From contig OX463854.1 of NCBI GenBank assembly GCA_949825065.1, forward strand, positions 13,491,112 through 13,555,111: 64,000 bases of DNA, in the 5' to 3' direction. A program made the position numbers and the translations under genes. Positions 10,860 to 23,029 of this stretch are shown piece by piece (within the stretch, counting starts at the first letter, position 1; the number at the start of each line of letters is the position of its first letter). The notes below the pieces were generated by a model. It did not search any database. It was given only the letters and a program-made list of their open reading frames with translations, and had not been told where the DNA came from. Source of the DNA: Odontocerum albicorne. Lineage: Eukaryota > Arthropoda > Insecta > Trichoptera > Odontoceridae.

Positions 10860-11335
10860 GAATTAGTTGCTGTGATTTGTTTTCGTTAGTATTATTTCTT
10901 TGGTTTATTATTTGGTTGGTGGTGTCTGCCTGAATCAATCTGATTTGTTGGCTTTCATTCATGTTCGCGTCGTACTCCCTTCCTTATCTCCATATCTTTT
11001 CTTGATATATTCTAGTTATATATTTACTCTAACATCCACATCCATATTCCCTGATAAAAAGGAGACCAGTGTGGTTGAAGGTTCTATTGGCCGGAACTGG
11101 GCGTCACTGATTGTGTTGGGATTTGCTGGTGTCTCTTGATTGATCGGCCCTCTTTTCATCTCCCAATACAAGGACCAAGAACTACATTTTTATTTCAGAT
11201 TAAGCGTGCTTTTGTTTATTTCTAAAGTTGTTAAATACTTTTTTTATTTTTCGGGCTTGATTTTGAGAAATATTACCTACCTCGACACAGATCCTAAGCT
11301 TTCTCCACATTTATACACTTTCTCAAACAACTTCT
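10860..11335. other. unassigned stretch
   Basis: Open frames at 10900-11361 have no recognisable domain. Nothing else seen. Confidence 0.3.
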
Positions 11336-11339
11336 CTGA

Positions 11340-11700
11340 CATCCTTCGTTTCCGCCTTTAAAACTATCATTCACTTAATTCAATCATACTTTTTGTGACC
11401 TTCCTCTCACACGCTTTCCACTCACATTTGCAGTATATATTTGTTTTGACATTCTTTTTTCTTTTATTCATTCCACATACCCAAACCATATCAGTATGAT
11501 CTTCTTCATCTTACATACTCAACACATTTGCCTTAAGTTCACATTCATCCCTAATTCCATCATTCCGTATTCTGTCGTACATTATTTCCCCGTGTAATGC
11601 ACGTATTTCTACTGCATTTATTCAGCTCCTATCAATAATTTTCTATTTTCCCTCCCATATATACTATTATGGACTATCATTTTAATAGATTTTGATACCG
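11340..11700 (-). pseudogene. decayed LINE ORF2, C-terminal part (family R)
   Basis: On the minus strand the translation contains AVEIRALHGEIMYDRIRN followed by GIRDECELKANVLS, then a degraded WF/VWVCG region and KTNIYCKCEWKACER. The same order (E-x-RALR, DRIRN, IRDEC.LK, WFGH.ER, GR.PR) occurs in copies at 17031, 30900, 35158, 54350 and 63230. This is the region after the reverse transcriptase core in a family of insect non-LTR retrotransposons. Frameshifted and stop-laden. Confidence 0.6.
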
Positions 11701-11845
11701 CCTTATTCGAGTACACATGTCTTGGTGCCTCATTATATTTGGGTTAATGTGCAAATTTTAGTGCCCAATTATAAAACTATATCATATTTTTATGGCTTTT
11801 TTATTTAAGATCCTTAACGGTCTTCAAAATGTGGCATAAAATTAT

Positions 11846-13690
11846 TGAACGGACATGTATGTGGATTGTTCAAAGATAAAGTGCTTGTATTTATTTATTA
11901 CCATTCTCTCAAAAATTATTGAGAAAATAGTGAAGGGCCGACTGATGAAATTTTTCAATATGCACAACATTATCTCTCCTAATCAGTTTGAGTTCCAAAA
12001 GAATGTGGGAACTGAAACTGCTTTGCTTAGTCTAGTAAACAGCGTTACCACCACTTTGGATAAAAAGAAAGCATGCTTGGCAGTTTTTTTGGACCTTGCA
12101 AAGGCTTTTGATACAGTGTCTCACCGAATATTACTTACCAGATTAATGGAGGTGGGCATATGTGGGCGCTCTTCTAGTTGGTTCTCTCCATACTTATCTG
12201 ATGAACTCAGAGAGTCAAATTGGGTGATAGTGTATTTGGTGAGCCTCAAGAGTACCTCAAGGTAGTGTTCTGGGACCTATATTGTTCCTGATATATGTCA
12301 ATCAGTTGTGTAATCTTTCTATCAGGGGTAAGTTATTACTTTTGCGGACGACACGGTTCTTCTATTCGAGGGCCGATGATGGGATGATGTATTCTCAAAG
12401 GCGAACGAAGAATTACGTGTAGTTAATGAATAAATGGACTCAAATTTATTGACTCTAAATTCCCAAAAAACTAAATACATCACATTTTGCATATCTACAA
12501 GAACTCAAACACCTACAAATAAATACATAACACTACACACTTGTTCACCCATGGCTGACTGTAGTTGTGTTTCCTTGGAAAGGGTTGATAGTATAAAGTA
12601 CCTTGGAGTTTATGTTGATTAGTTCCCTCGTTGGGAGGTCCATATTAACACTTTGAGCGCAAACATCAGAAAACTAGGACACATATTCCGTACGATTCGA
12701 AATGTGCTCAAAAAAAATATTCTTAAAAGTATATACTTCGCCTTATGCCAGTCAGCACTTTCTTACGGTATATCAGTTTGGGGGGGATGCACCTTAACCC
12801 AAAAACACATATTGCAGGTTTCCCAAAAATTGATTGTGAAAATAATTAATAAACTTCCTGCTCGGTATCCCACGGCGGAGCTTTTCAGAGAGTATCAGGT
12901 CCTGAACATAGCCAATTTACATCTCAAATCCATTCTCTGGCACTACCATCGAGAGGAATAGAAGATGCAGACTCAGCAGACACACATGACACGCATGGCA
13001 ACTAATGAAATTTTCACCATCTCTAGAGTTAAAACCTCTTTTGCCCAAAGGCAATATGCTTATTTGGCTCCCATTACACACAATGGTGTGCCGACTTCAA
13101 TAAAGGTAAAGGTAGGAAAACCATTTAGACAGTCGATCGGAGTGTGGTTGTTATTGCGGCAAGATTTTAAGTACTTGGGCTTTCAGGATGAATGACGAGT
13201 GGGAACGATTTGTGTGAGCTCGTGAGTGTGGGTTTTTTCTTGTTGTTTTAATTTTGGTTGTTTTTTATTTGTGTTTCCGTGTATTTTTTGTTTTAAGTTT
13301 TATTCTTATGATTGTGTGCGGTATATTGTGGAATGAATATTGTTGGTCTTTCTGGAGTGATGATGTGTGAGGAGTTGAATTTCGCAAGATGTTTCCAGTT
13401 GTAGTTGAGCGTCACTGTTTGTCAGGTTGATGAGAGCGTGCAACGGGGTTTTGTTTTTGTGTAATCAACAATCGGAAAAAAGTATCGATTTATTTTTTCA
13501 TGCTAAATATCCTCAGTGAGATACAGGCAAAAGTTTAGTTTACTGGGGATACGACAAATGAAAGGCAACAAACCCAGATCCATTAAAATTGTATATCCAA
13601 ATCAAATGACCTGTTATTTTTTCGCAAATTGTGTATATTTTTTTGTCATGTGTAATAATAAATAATAAATAAATAATAAATAATGAAATT
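11846..13690 (+). mobile_element. 5'-truncated non-LTR retrotransposon, Jockey/CR1 type
   Basis: A LINE copy lacking the endonuclease and beginning within the reverse transcriptase. In order: LSKIIEKIVKGRL, the palm motif CLAVFLDLAKAFDTVSHRIL (about 12090), VPQGSVLGPILF in a shifted frame (about 12255), the catalytic FADDTVLLFEG (about 12340; the Asp pair is intact), YLGVYVD (12600), then SYGISVWGG (12755) and a C-terminal thumb-like segment ending near 13195. At least three frameshifts or stops break the frame (after 12265, at 12622 and at 12959). A non-coding tail and a TAA/AATA-rich simple repeat (13650-13690) mark the 3' end. It is dead but fairly young compared with the family R copies. 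Confidence 0.85.
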
Positions 13691-14080
13691 AATACAGTGT
13701 GTGATAAACGACATGTACATGAAATATGAAAAAAAAACTGAAAATGAATGGTACAAAATCCAACACCTATTAATAAGTCTTACTATTTTGTTTTAAACAA
13801 TACAACTTGATGCTTATTTAAAATAATATGGATACCAAAGGGAACTGATATCGTGCTGTGGTATCGAGTAAACGTACATTTCTCTAAATTTTATAACATT
13901 ATAAAATTTGTTTAACGAGTTTGAACACTGACAAAACCTTTCGTTTACCATTGCGTTTTTTATGAATTGTATTTGTTTTCCTCATTCATCGTATACAACC
14001 AAATCCTGTGGGTTTATTTTCATGTGACAATCTCGTCCTTACTCTTTGATTGCATACAATACAATATAGTAGAGTTAGTG
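13691..14080. other. unassigned stretch
   Basis: AT-rich; nothing recognised. Confidence 0.35.
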
Positions 14081-14084
14081 CTTT

Positions 14085-14240
14085 TTTGAAATCTATTCCA
14101 ACCAACCAGAAATATGTAAAGGATTTAAGTGAAAACCAGACTAGATCTCTATTAGATAAAACAATATTATCAAAGGGAATCAAACCGCAACTTACAATCA
14201 ATTTACCAACTATGCTATGTAGTTCGTCACGGATTAAACA
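14085..14240 (-). mobile_element. degraded SINE, family B
   Basis: The plus strand reads CCAACCAACCAGAAATATGTAA, then GTGAAAACCAGACTAGAT, then AATCAAACCGCAAC and TTACCAACTATG, the reverse complement of the family B order (tRNA-like head, TTCCAGTCTGGTTTTCACTT, TTTCTGGTTGGTTGGAA). Partial and mutated. Confidence 0.5.
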
Positions 14241-14244
14241 TACT

Positions 14245-17025
14245 TGAATTAATGTACCTTGATTTAAATATTCTAAATTTAGCCACATTGATAATTTTAT
14301 TTGGTTTACAAGTTCAAACACGTTGTTGACGCAAAAAACACAAACAAGTTTTCTGACAGTTTCAAAGAATTTACTTTTTCGCAAATTAGATAACTTTCAT
14401 TTGGATTCGAACATAAACTTTTGAACTGAAGAAGAACTAATGAACTTTCACAGAACCAAATTTTCATTTATATCACCGAATCTCCGTTCTCATAAGAAAA
14501 GTTTAAAATAAACGTTATCTTTATTAAACATTATTATCATGTTAATATTTCATATTACTTGCGGTAATTTTACCATACTATTCTGCGACTTTGTATCCGT
14601 AAAGTGTTCTCTAAAGAGTTTAGTATCTGGAAGCTCCTGAGTAGTTGTGAAACTTTTATCCATGTATTCCTACTCTTAATTATTCAATATATTTCATATA
14701 AAGTAGTAATAAGCGAATATTTAGCATGTTAAGTAACGGTTAATATTACTTCATTCGAAAATATTTATCTACATTATCAGTTTAATTTTGATTTCTTGAT
14801 TAAATGATTATATATTCAATAAATAATTAGATCCCAATTATGGTTTTTTATTTTCGTCGTAGTACCAAATTATTTATTTTTATTTAGGAAAATATTTTAA
14901 GTAAATAATGGAAAATTGTTTTTTTTTTCAAAGAAAGCGATATATACATTTATTTATTGTATTTTTATTTCATACTTTATGATATAGTGAACCATAGTGG
15001 TTGATAAATAATGGTAGATTTATCACCAAAAGGTAATCGCTTCTTATTCAACATATAATTTCGTTAGAAACTTTTGAGTTAAAGAAAAAGGATACACATT
15101 TTTGATGCAGAGAAAAAAAACATGCAAAGCCAAAATAAAAAAAATCCAGACAAATCTTATAAGATCATCGGTGATCACGAAAAAGAAAGGAAAATTCGTT
15201 ATATGAAGCTTAGAAGTTTGATCTTGTATTGTTCAGTTGACCCCAATTATTTTTTCTGCCCAAATTTCTGCCAATTGGACAGCACTGGACGTTCCACGTA
15301 TCAAATACTTTCCAGTGCGAGCCACCGGGTTCATCAAGCACTATCGTTAGCGTCGCATAGATAACTCCTTACGAAACATACAGATAGTTGATCCATTACT
15401 TAATATTTCCCCGTTGGGCATATTTTCCTTAGTTCCCCCAATACCTTATCAAAATTATTTAAAAAAAAACCGGTCTTCCAGTTGAGAAGCAGATGGTTAT
15501 ATCTCTACGTATAAAGTCCATCCGTTAAAGTATGTTGGTCTCTCTACTTGTTCACTATAGCTAATAGTAGTTGGTTGTTCCAGAAACTAGATGGTCATAA
15601 TGAAACTGTTAATTGATTTCACGCTAGGGATTGGTAGCTATGCAAAGGGTACCCATGGTCATCCGAATAATTGCATCTGTAAGCAATTTATTTCCTGATT
15701 TGATGAAGAATGGTCCAGACGAGGATATGCGTCTTGTTGGGGCTGCTACTTATTGGGGCTGGTTTTAGACTATTCGTGATTAAAAGGCATGTTTTCTTCA
15801 GACATACGTTTACCTGACCAGAATGGCTTGATTTGTCCCAGACAAAAAATGTGTATTCATCTGCTGAGTAGCATAAGACTAGTTCTTAAGTTTCGAGGAC
15901 AAAGGCTCTTGCGTTTCAAGATGGTTTGTTGGATTTTTCAGTCTAACGTTTCGATTATTTATATTCTGTTTAATATTTCTGTAATGAATTTTAAATGATT
16001 TTGTACGATTGAGGGTATTTCAATATATTTGGTTGTGGCACAATGTTCTATTATTTTAGTATACCAAATTAGATTCAGCTCACAGCTTCTTTCTCGGTTA
16101 TATAAGCGGGTGGTACCCCCTTTTATTAAGTGTGGTTTGGTTTATGCTCATGTTTTTTATCAAAATTTCCAATTACGGTTTTGTCCCAGATAAGTTTTTT
16201 TTAACCCGCTTAAGAGTTATTTACGAGTACATAGATGATGAAAATAGTCCGGACCAGAGTATTTGACTGTTTTTAAGAGCTAGAACGTGTGCTTTTTTTT
16301 AAATTTTAGAACGTTGCAGCTATATAACAATCATTGAATAGTTTCAATTATGTTTATTTCAAATATCCAAATTAATGTTTGTATTAAAATAAACGTACAT
16401 TGTAATACATTCAAATATGTATCCCAAAAAGCAAACCACTTTCTCAATAAAAGTTACATTCTAGAATTGTAAGGTAACGTAAAAAAAATATACTATATAA
16501 CAATTTGCACGCACGTATAGAACGAATACGGTTACATATTTTACGTATATATGGTAATCTCTTGATAATAAACATATGGTCACGAATATGAAATTAGTGA
16601 TAAACCTGAACGGTACCTGAATCTGACATTGTTTCTGTTTACTTGGAATGTGTGAAAAAACTAATAAGACTTTATTATTGTATGTAACATTATACCATAT
16701 ATTAAACCTTTAAATGTATTTTCTAGTTATGTTGTCTTTATAATCTGAATCAAATGTTTTCCTTTCATTTTACTGCCAAACGTTCTTCCATTTATTCTTT
16801 ATTGTATATTTTATGTTGAGTTTAGAAAAATAGACTGTAATGGAAAACCTAAACTTACAATTTGTATAATATAGTGTATTTCACCATTTTTTTATTTTAC
16901 GTATTTTTATTTGTTAAATTATACTAAAGTATATGACTTTTAAAAAGTACTAAACTTAAAAATAATTAGAAAAGTGTAATTAACTCGTAATATACTTAAA
17001 CACAATTTGCTGTAATATCGAGTGA
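14245..17025. other. long unassigned stretch
   Basis: Nearly 2.8 kb of AT-rich sequence with no gene, RNA or mobile element that I can support. Small frames at 15122-15364 and 15789-15998 are unsupported. A TACGAGTA octamer lies at 16222. Confidence 0.35.
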
Positions 17026-17030
17026 ATTAA

Positions 17031-17900
17031 ATGTATGTGTATGCAGATGATATGATTATACTTGCTGAAAATGAAAATAATCTAAATAGTATGATGAATA
17101 TGCTATATGAAGCATGTCAAGTAAAATATTTAAAAATGAATGTAGCGAAATCAAAGGTTTGGGTTATAGAAAGGAATATAGTAAAAAAAGTGTTCGCAAT
17201 GTATTGGTTTACTGAGAAAAACTGGAGCAGATTGATTAATTCTGTTTTCTGGGCTATATAATTATGTTTTCTGGGCAATTTACGTGTGATAGACGAGTTG
17301 AATGGAACATTGAAAGAGGGTTAGCGACAGGGATCAAGGTTAACGGAGCACTTAATGTTATATAAAACTATCTAAAACACTTAATGTTATATGGTATAGC
17401 AGAAATGACAATACATAATACACACCTTGTTGTATGAAAGTCAAACTTTTTGAAGAAGAATGATAGGAGTAAGACTAATGCTGTGGAGATGCGTGCACTA
17501 GGAAACATTGGAGCAGTGTCAATGTTTGAAAGAAGGCGGAATGAAGAAGAGAGTGCATGGATAAAATTAATGTTTTAAGCGAGATAAAGATAAAAGCTTT
17601 GAGATGGTTTGGTCATATGGAGAGAATGAATGGGAATATAATGACTAAGCGAATATACAAGTCAGATGTGCAAGCTGTGCGTGGTTTAAGTGGACCTCGA
17701 AAAACGTGGCTGGACCAAATTGACCAGGTATCGAAAGAAGGTAAAGTGGAGTATATAAATAATAGAAGATTGTACATGACGAGATACATGAATGTGTAGG
17801 AGGTGAAGTTAGATGGAAAATTTTGGAGATCTGTTATCTCTGTCTACCTTTTAAGGGACACAGCGTGATGATATGTATCTTTTAGTGTAGATCGCACTAG
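17031..17900 (+). pseudogene. decayed LINE ORF2, reverse transcriptase to C-terminus (family R)
   Basis: Begins inside the reverse transcriptase with VYADDMIILAENENNLNSMM, in which the catalytic Asp pair is intact, followed by LKMNVAKSKVWVIER. Later frames give NIERGLATGIKVNGAL (about 17305), then IKALRWFGHMERMNGNIM and GLSGPRKTWLDQIDQVSKEG (17590-17740) and YMTRYMNV at the end. Frameshifts separate the parts. The 3' flank CTGTCTACCTTTTAAGGGACACAGCGTGATGATATG (split here at CTGTCTACCTTTTAAGG and GACACAGCGTGATG) is the family's characteristic tail, also seen at 25640 and 63480. This is the most complete copy in the window. Confidence 0.75.
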
Positions 17901-18013
17901 ATGGAGCTATTTTGCCCCCCATAATAGCGTGATGGAGGTGAAATCGAACTGAACTGAACAGATTGTTCACTCTCTGACTACAATTTTATGTTTTATTTGA
18001 CATTTTTTCTACA

Positions 18014-18262
18014 AGTACCCAGCGCTAAGTAATATACACCGGTCTTAAGATCGATACTATCGGCCATAATCGGCTAACTTTGGCTTTTTAAAACGTCGTC
18101 TCTGTCATTCATACACATGTTCCGTCACAATTTGTTAGTCGTTGTCAAGCAGACAGTAAGCGCATTGTGGGACAGAGACTACGCTCTACAAAGCCGAAGT
18201 AAGCCGATATGGCCGACAGCCTCTTTTTTAAGTGCGATGTGTATTACTTACCGCCGGGTACT
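18014..18262. mobile_element. 249-bp MITE with about 95-bp terminal inverted repeats
   Basis: The ends AGTACCC(A)GCG and CGCC(G)GGGTACT are inverted and pairing continues inward through TAAGTAATA.ACACC, TCGGCCATA.TCGGCT and GTAGTCTCTGTC-like blocks for about 95 bp on each side, with mismatches. The small middle region has no coding capacity. No clear target duplication was found, so the superfamily is open. Confidence 0.7.
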
Positions 18263-18604
18263 GTACGATGGATTTAGTTGTATTGACGTTTGAGTCTTCT
18301 ATCGAATCTCTGAAAAAAGAAAATATCAAAAAAATGCTACATAGTTAAAAAAACAGGTCACCATAGTATAAAGCATTAGGAATGAATATGTTATTATCCT
18401 AACTTATTTAACCTATTAAAGTTTAGTACATGTGTTTAATATGATACATGGTTTAATATGATACATCTCGTGCGTTTTGCAGCAATTGCATTCAACCAAC
18501 AACTTAATTTATATGTAGTGTTATAAATTGATGGAAACATTTTCTAAATTTATGTTTTTTATAATAAAAAAATATAAGCAATCTTTTAAGGGTAGTAAAA
18601 CATT
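18263..18604. other. unassigned spacer
   Basis: AT-rich; a duplicated 18-bp phrase TTTAATATGATACAT lies near 18436-18466. Nothing else seen. Confidence 0.35.
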
Positions 18605-18785
18605 GATGAACTCTGTAGCCTAGTTGACAAGACGACTCTCTTGTGACTCGAGCGTTACTGGTTTGATTATCGTTGGTTTATTAAAAAGGGTTTCAGATTG
18701 ATTTCCACTTAAGGCGTCTTTATCCTCTTTCTGTTTGACTGGAAGAAATTTTCACATGCCAATAAATTTACCAGTACTGTACTGT
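18605..18785 (+). mobile_element. SINE, family B
   Basis: Head CTCTGTAGCCTAGTTGACAAG (A box) and GTTACTGGTTTGATTATCG (B box), then TTTCAGATTGATTTCCACTT, CTGTTTGACTGGAAG and CCAATAAATTTACCAGTACTGTACTG. The full consensus order of family B is present, with many substitutions. Confidence 0.65.
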
Positions 18786-18860
18786 TTAGAATGATATGAG
18801 TAATTTTATTATAAAAAACAAATTTACATTTCAGAGATTTCAGGAAAAAAGTCATAATTT

Positions 18861-18985
18861 TACTTCAGTTGTACATAACAATAAATTTATTTTACTTCAG
18901 TTGTACATAACAATAAATTTATTTTACTTCAGTTGTACATAACAATAAATTTATTTTACTTCAGTTGTACATAACAATAAATTTG
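18861..18985 (+). repeat. four-copy 32-bp tandem repeat
   Basis: Four nearly identical units, TACTTCAGTTGTACATAACA followed by ATAAATTTATTT, start at 18861, 18893, 18925 and 18957. The identity suggests recent slippage or duplication. It sits 80 bp after a family B SINE. Confidence 0.95.
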
Positions 18986-19424
18986 TTTTTGAAATTGTAT
19001 CTTATCCATGTGACACTTTCCAATAGTGTTACAATGAGAAGATTCGTTGTTTTGGCCTTAAGTAGAAATTTTGATAAGGGTGTTATACGGCATCCCTGTA
19101 CTTCTTATGAACCAAAGAAGGTGTTAGATTGGATATTTAATAAAGAATTTACAATGGACTTTTTTCCTTTAAGATATTTTGATGAAAGGTTCCGTGTGTT
19201 GTCTTTAAATAGTATACCATATATTATATTTAGATATAACTCGTTTTCGTAAAAAAAATATCACAATATTAAATGTATTTTTTAACTCTGTTATAATCGT
19301 AACATACTCGTATTTTTCCTTAGGTTTTGCATTATTTGATCATACATTGTAAAGTCTGTAAATTACAACACTTTGGAATCATTGCATTTTATTGTATTGT
19401 ATTGCACTTTTGCTGTATACAGTA

Positions 19425-19615
19425 CAACCTGGCGGGATTATTATCCGGCAATATTTTCCAACCAACTAGAAAAATGTTAAACAGACCTTAAATGAAAACC
19501 AGACTAGAATCCTTTTTGAAAAAAATTGGGTTTCTACTGGATTTGAACTCACAACCTTCAGACTGGGAGACAGGCGTCTTACCAATTAGGCAACAGAGGT
19601 AGTCGTCTGAATTAC
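19425..19615 (-). mobile_element. SINE, family B, near full length
   Basis: Plus-strand order CAACCTGGCGGGATTATTATCC, CCAACCAACTAGAAAAATG, ATGAAAACCAGACTAGAATCC, GGGTTTCTACTGGATTTGAAC, GACTGGGAGACAGGCGTCTTACC is the exact reverse of the family B consensus, ending with the tRNA-like head near 19610. TACTGTATACAGTACAACC at the 5' side matches the 3' end of other copies. Confidence 0.75.
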
Positions 19616-20020
19616 AAAGTATGTTCAAATTGAATCACAATTTTTTTTGATTAGATAGATTTTTGATAGATGACTTTTTTCGCAAATAGTTTAAAAAAAG
19701 CTATTAGGTTACCAAAGTGTAATTTTCACGTTAAACGCACCATTTATTTTATGATAATCTAGTTATACTAGGTAAAAGGTCCGTTAAGTGAGACAAGTTA
19801 GAAGATACGTTGATACATTCGTTAGTGTTGTTGAAATATTTGCATGTTGCCTATCAGCAAACTGGATGTCAATCAAGACTCTCGCTGATTGACGTTTCAA
19901 GTTTATTCTAACAAGATTTACATCAAACATGTTCTTTACAATTCATACAGATCAATCAGCAGTGTTAATTGAAATGGATGAATTAAAATAATTACAAACA
20001 AGGCAAAAGTTATTTGTAAT
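19616..20020. other. unassigned spacer
   Basis: AT-rich; nothing recognised. Confidence 0.35.
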
Positions 20021-20023
20021 GTA

Positions 20024-20265
20024 CTATATCAAACATTGTTTTGTCCACTTTTTGTAACGGTATTACCCTACCGGTTTCAAGGCTTTCAACTCATCATCAG
20101 TGGGGCACAAACAACACTCTCTTTTGTGCTCCTCTGATGATGAGGTGATAGTCCTGAAACTGATAGGTTTATACCGTCACAAAAAGTGGAATAAACAGTA
20201 TTTGATAAAACAAATTACAATGTCTTTAAAACCCCACATTGTTAATGCCTTAACTATAAATAAAA
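20024..20265 (+). mobile_element. palindromic Penelope-like terminal repeat (family 1)
   Basis: Inverted arms (about 20026-20115 and 20127-20215) with the same content as the copy at 10613. This right arm has the variant CTGATGATGAGG, TAGTCCTGAAAC, which contains an uninterrupted CTGATGA and GAAAC, the two conserved single-stranded blocks of a hammerhead ribozyme. An ATG at 20219 opens MSLKPHIVNALTINK, homologous to the stub at the other loci. Confidence 0.5.
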
Positions 20266-20509
20266 TACAAAAATTATTGTATGAAATCAAGATACATGGT
20301 AGCAAATATTATTTTAATTATTGTTAAACAAAATTTATAAAAAAAATTAAAAAAAACAATCAAATTGAGATATCGTCGATTGATATAAGAAGGAATTTTC
20401 AGTCATATTGGATGAACAGTTTGTGTTTGGCAGGATAAGTATTTACAACGTATTTTGGCTACGTTTACGATTTTACCGTTTTAAAAATGACCTGACAAAT
20501 AAACCTCGT

Positions 20510-21480
20510 TAAAATTGAGTCAAGTGCAGGGAAGTGGTGCGAATGTTAGAAAAGGTTTTTGGTGAGTATGTTTTGTCAAAACCATGAGCTTATGAATGGT
20601 ACAAACGTTTTCAAGACGACCGTGAAGATGTTGATGACAAGAGGAATGGGCGACGTAGCACATCATCTACCGACAAAATGTGAAAAAAATGAGGATATTC
20701 TACTTAATAATCGCCGAATCACTACGAAAAAGACTGCAAAAAAAGTTAATATCTCATGCTATTTATGCAAATCCATTTTTACTAACGTTTTGGGCATGAG
20801 CCAAGTGCCTTATTTGTTCGTCGTGAAACGAGTGGTACTCAAAATTAGTTCAATATCGTTGCTGAGGAGAAAAACAGCAGGTTAATGTCGCTGACAAACC
20901 AAAATTGCCTCAACGCGTCATAACAGGTGATACATTAACAAATTACATAAAAATAAAGGACCAATTGTACCAATAGAATCATTCTGAAGAGCCAAGACCG
21001 AAAAAAGCACGCCGAGTCCGATCAAATGTCAAAGTTTTCCTTACTGTTTTCTTCGATTACAACGGCAAAGTCCACTATAAATTCTCACCATATCAGGCAG
21101 TATAGTCAATAAAGAGTTTTTACGCCGTTTGCGTGAGGCAATTCGAAGAAAATTATCAGAATTGTGAATAAACGTCGCCTGGATTTTGCACCACGATAAT
21201 ACGCCGGCTCACATTTCACTAGTGATTTGTGATTTTTGGGCAAAAACCACCACCGTTGTAATGCTGCAGTCACCATATTCACCTGCTCTGTTTTCCTGTT
21301 CTCGAAGATGTAGCATAGAAAAGATGATGTTTTGCGACCATAGAGAAGAAAAAGGCAAAATCACTGGGTAAGCTATATGCTATCCCAAAAAGTACTATTC
21401 ACAAATGTGTTACGGATTGAAAAAAAAACATTGGCAATGTATAGTTTATCCTAGGTAGACTTTTTTTGAACGGGGCAATA
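20510..21480 (+). pseudogene. mariner-type transposase pseudogene
   Basis: Successive frames give LEKVFGEYVLSKP, AYEWYKRFQDDREDVDDK (the helix-turn-helix region of mariner), RRSTSSTDKM, ITTKKTAKKVNIS, then TGDT (first catalytic Asp region), EEPRPKKARRVRSNVKVFLT, VFFDYNGKVHYKF, WILHHDNTPAH (second catalytic Asp retained) and LQSPYSPAL. The third acidic position expected just after YSPDLAP is lost. Many stops and frameshifts break it. Terminal repeats were not identified. Confidence 0.85.
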
Positions 21481-21646
21481 ATAATATAATATTAATGAAA
21501 AAAAAAACTTTCTGGTTAAAATTCTCGTAACTTTTTATCAATCTTCCTTGATCATAGTTTTTTTATTAAAATAACAAAGAAACCATAACTAATTTATTAA
21601 ATGAGAAATGTGTGATACAAAATTAGTCTTATAAATACTCATTAAA

Positions 21647-21791
21647 TGAATGGTTGAATTAAAATAGGCACTAAGTACCAAAAAAAAAACAAAGTTTGCA
21701 GTTTCATTATACGAGTATATGACATATATTATATAACGAAACTGCATACTTAGTTTTTTTTTTGGTACTTAGTGCCTATTCAACCATTCAA
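21647..21791. repeat. foldback inverted repeat, arms about 60 bp
   Basis: GAATGGTTGAATT, then TAGGCACTAAGTACC, an A-run and TGCAGTTTC are followed after a short AT-rich loop by GAAACTGCA, a T-run, GGTACTTAGTGCCTA and TTCAACCATTC. A single transcript would fold into one long hairpin. It could be a MITE end pair or a recombination product; no target duplication is evident. Confidence 0.8.
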
Positions 21792-22305
21792 ATGATTAGC
21801 AAGTTAATTTCAAAGTCAACAATCAAATGCCATACTCGTACTTCAAGTGTGTGAATAGTTTATGAGCGGAAATTCGATTTGGATAGGAAATTTTTAATTA
21901 ACTTATTATTGATTTAGTGTGAATATTATTAACAAAGAATTTTGCCAATTTGTGTACCTTTATAGCTGCGATATACATATTATTTATGAAGGTTTTATTG
22001 AGTGTTAATTGTTTTATTGAAGAAGTTTTATTCTTATAAATTTAAAGACAAATTTTGAAAGTTTCATCAATGGGAGCTTAAAATCACCTTAAAATTATTT
22101 ATTTTTATAGTCACTTCCTTCATTATATTGAATTATATTAAAATCTTTGCTTTCAAAACTGATAGCATGAATTTTCCTGGTGTTAGTTAACAACATATAC
22201 TTATATATCAAACAATAAGTTGTGAAGGATGATATGCCAAAAATTACTCAAATATAATCAATTTACCCACCTGTTTCAAAGACATTTTAAATGACTAATT
22301 CAATG
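21792..22305. other. unassigned spacer
   Basis: AT-rich; nothing recognised. Confidence 0.35.
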
Positions 22306-22307
22306 CG

Positions 22308-22450
22308 AGGTACATGGCCGCGTGGTAACGCGCTGGACTTCCGTGCGGAAGGTCATCGGTTCAAACGCCAAAAAAATGTGACAGAGAAAAAATAGTATAC
22401 GTATAAGTATATAGGTGTAAATAGTGCTGCCTGAGGTACTTATTTGTTTG
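22308..22450 (+). mobile_element. SINE, family A (5' part)
   Basis: Head GGTACATGGCCGCGTGGTAA, CGCGCTGGACTTCCGTGCGG and AAGGTCATCGGTTCAAACGCC has tRNA-like A and B boxes and is nearly identical to heads at 30290 (minus), 35710 (minus) and 61926 (plus). The body is diverged or truncated here. Confidence 0.7.
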
Positions 22451-22940
22451 AAAAATTTCTTTACATAATCAGAAAAGTATTTTAAAACACGTTTGAGAAA
22501 ACTTTTATGGTTTTTTTTAGGTACTACCAAAAATTATTATTTTACTCTAATTAAAGACACAAAGGATGAATGCTGATTATTCTTAACAAGTATATCAAGT
22601 TAAAGTATTAAATGTTTATTAAAAAAGTGAGGAAAAGGTAAAAAATATTTGCAAGACAACCAACCAAAAACACCACTAAAGCAAAACTGTTTTTTTTTTC
22701 GTAGTTTTGTCTCGAAGATTTTAAAACATACGTTACAATAGCACTCAATACGATTGAATCCAAAACACATGACAGAAGAAATGCATTCTAACAAGAAAAC
22801 CATTGAGTATCCTCTTAGATACTTGTGGTTTTGTTTTATACTTCGGTTTAAACAATACGATACGGAGGATTTTACTGCCGTTAAGACCAAAAATAATGAA
22901 AAGAAGCCTTGAGTGGTAAGCAAATTAGAATACATTTAAA
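22451..22940. other. unassigned stretch with long minus frame
   Basis: A 111-codon minus-strand frame (22600-22935) is cysteine- and phenylalanine-rich and begins with Met, but has no recognised domain and abuts a SINE head. I regard it as chance or mobile-element derived. Confidence 0.3.
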
Positions 22941-22944
22941 AAAG

Positions 22945-23025
22945 CTTGAAAAAATGGGAATCGAGCATGTGCCCCCCGCATTTGACGTCACGTGTCTTAC
23001 CGACTAGGCTACGTCACATATATAT
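22945..23025 (-). mobile_element. tRNA-like SINE head, family B relative
   Basis: On the minus strand ACGTAGCCTAGTCGGTAAGA (A box) is followed at tRNA spacing by CATGCTCGATTCCC (B box). No body could be traced. Confidence 0.5.
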
Positions 23026-23029
23026 TTTT

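Noticed and set aside
15122..15364. 80-codon ORF with SASHR/LASHR repeat
   Set aside because: The small internal repetition reflects a short DNA duplication; no other coding evidence.
22600..22935. 111-codon minus-strand ORF
   Set aside because: Composition is what AT-rich DNA gives (Phe, Leu, Cys, Lys); no domain, and it borders a SINE head.
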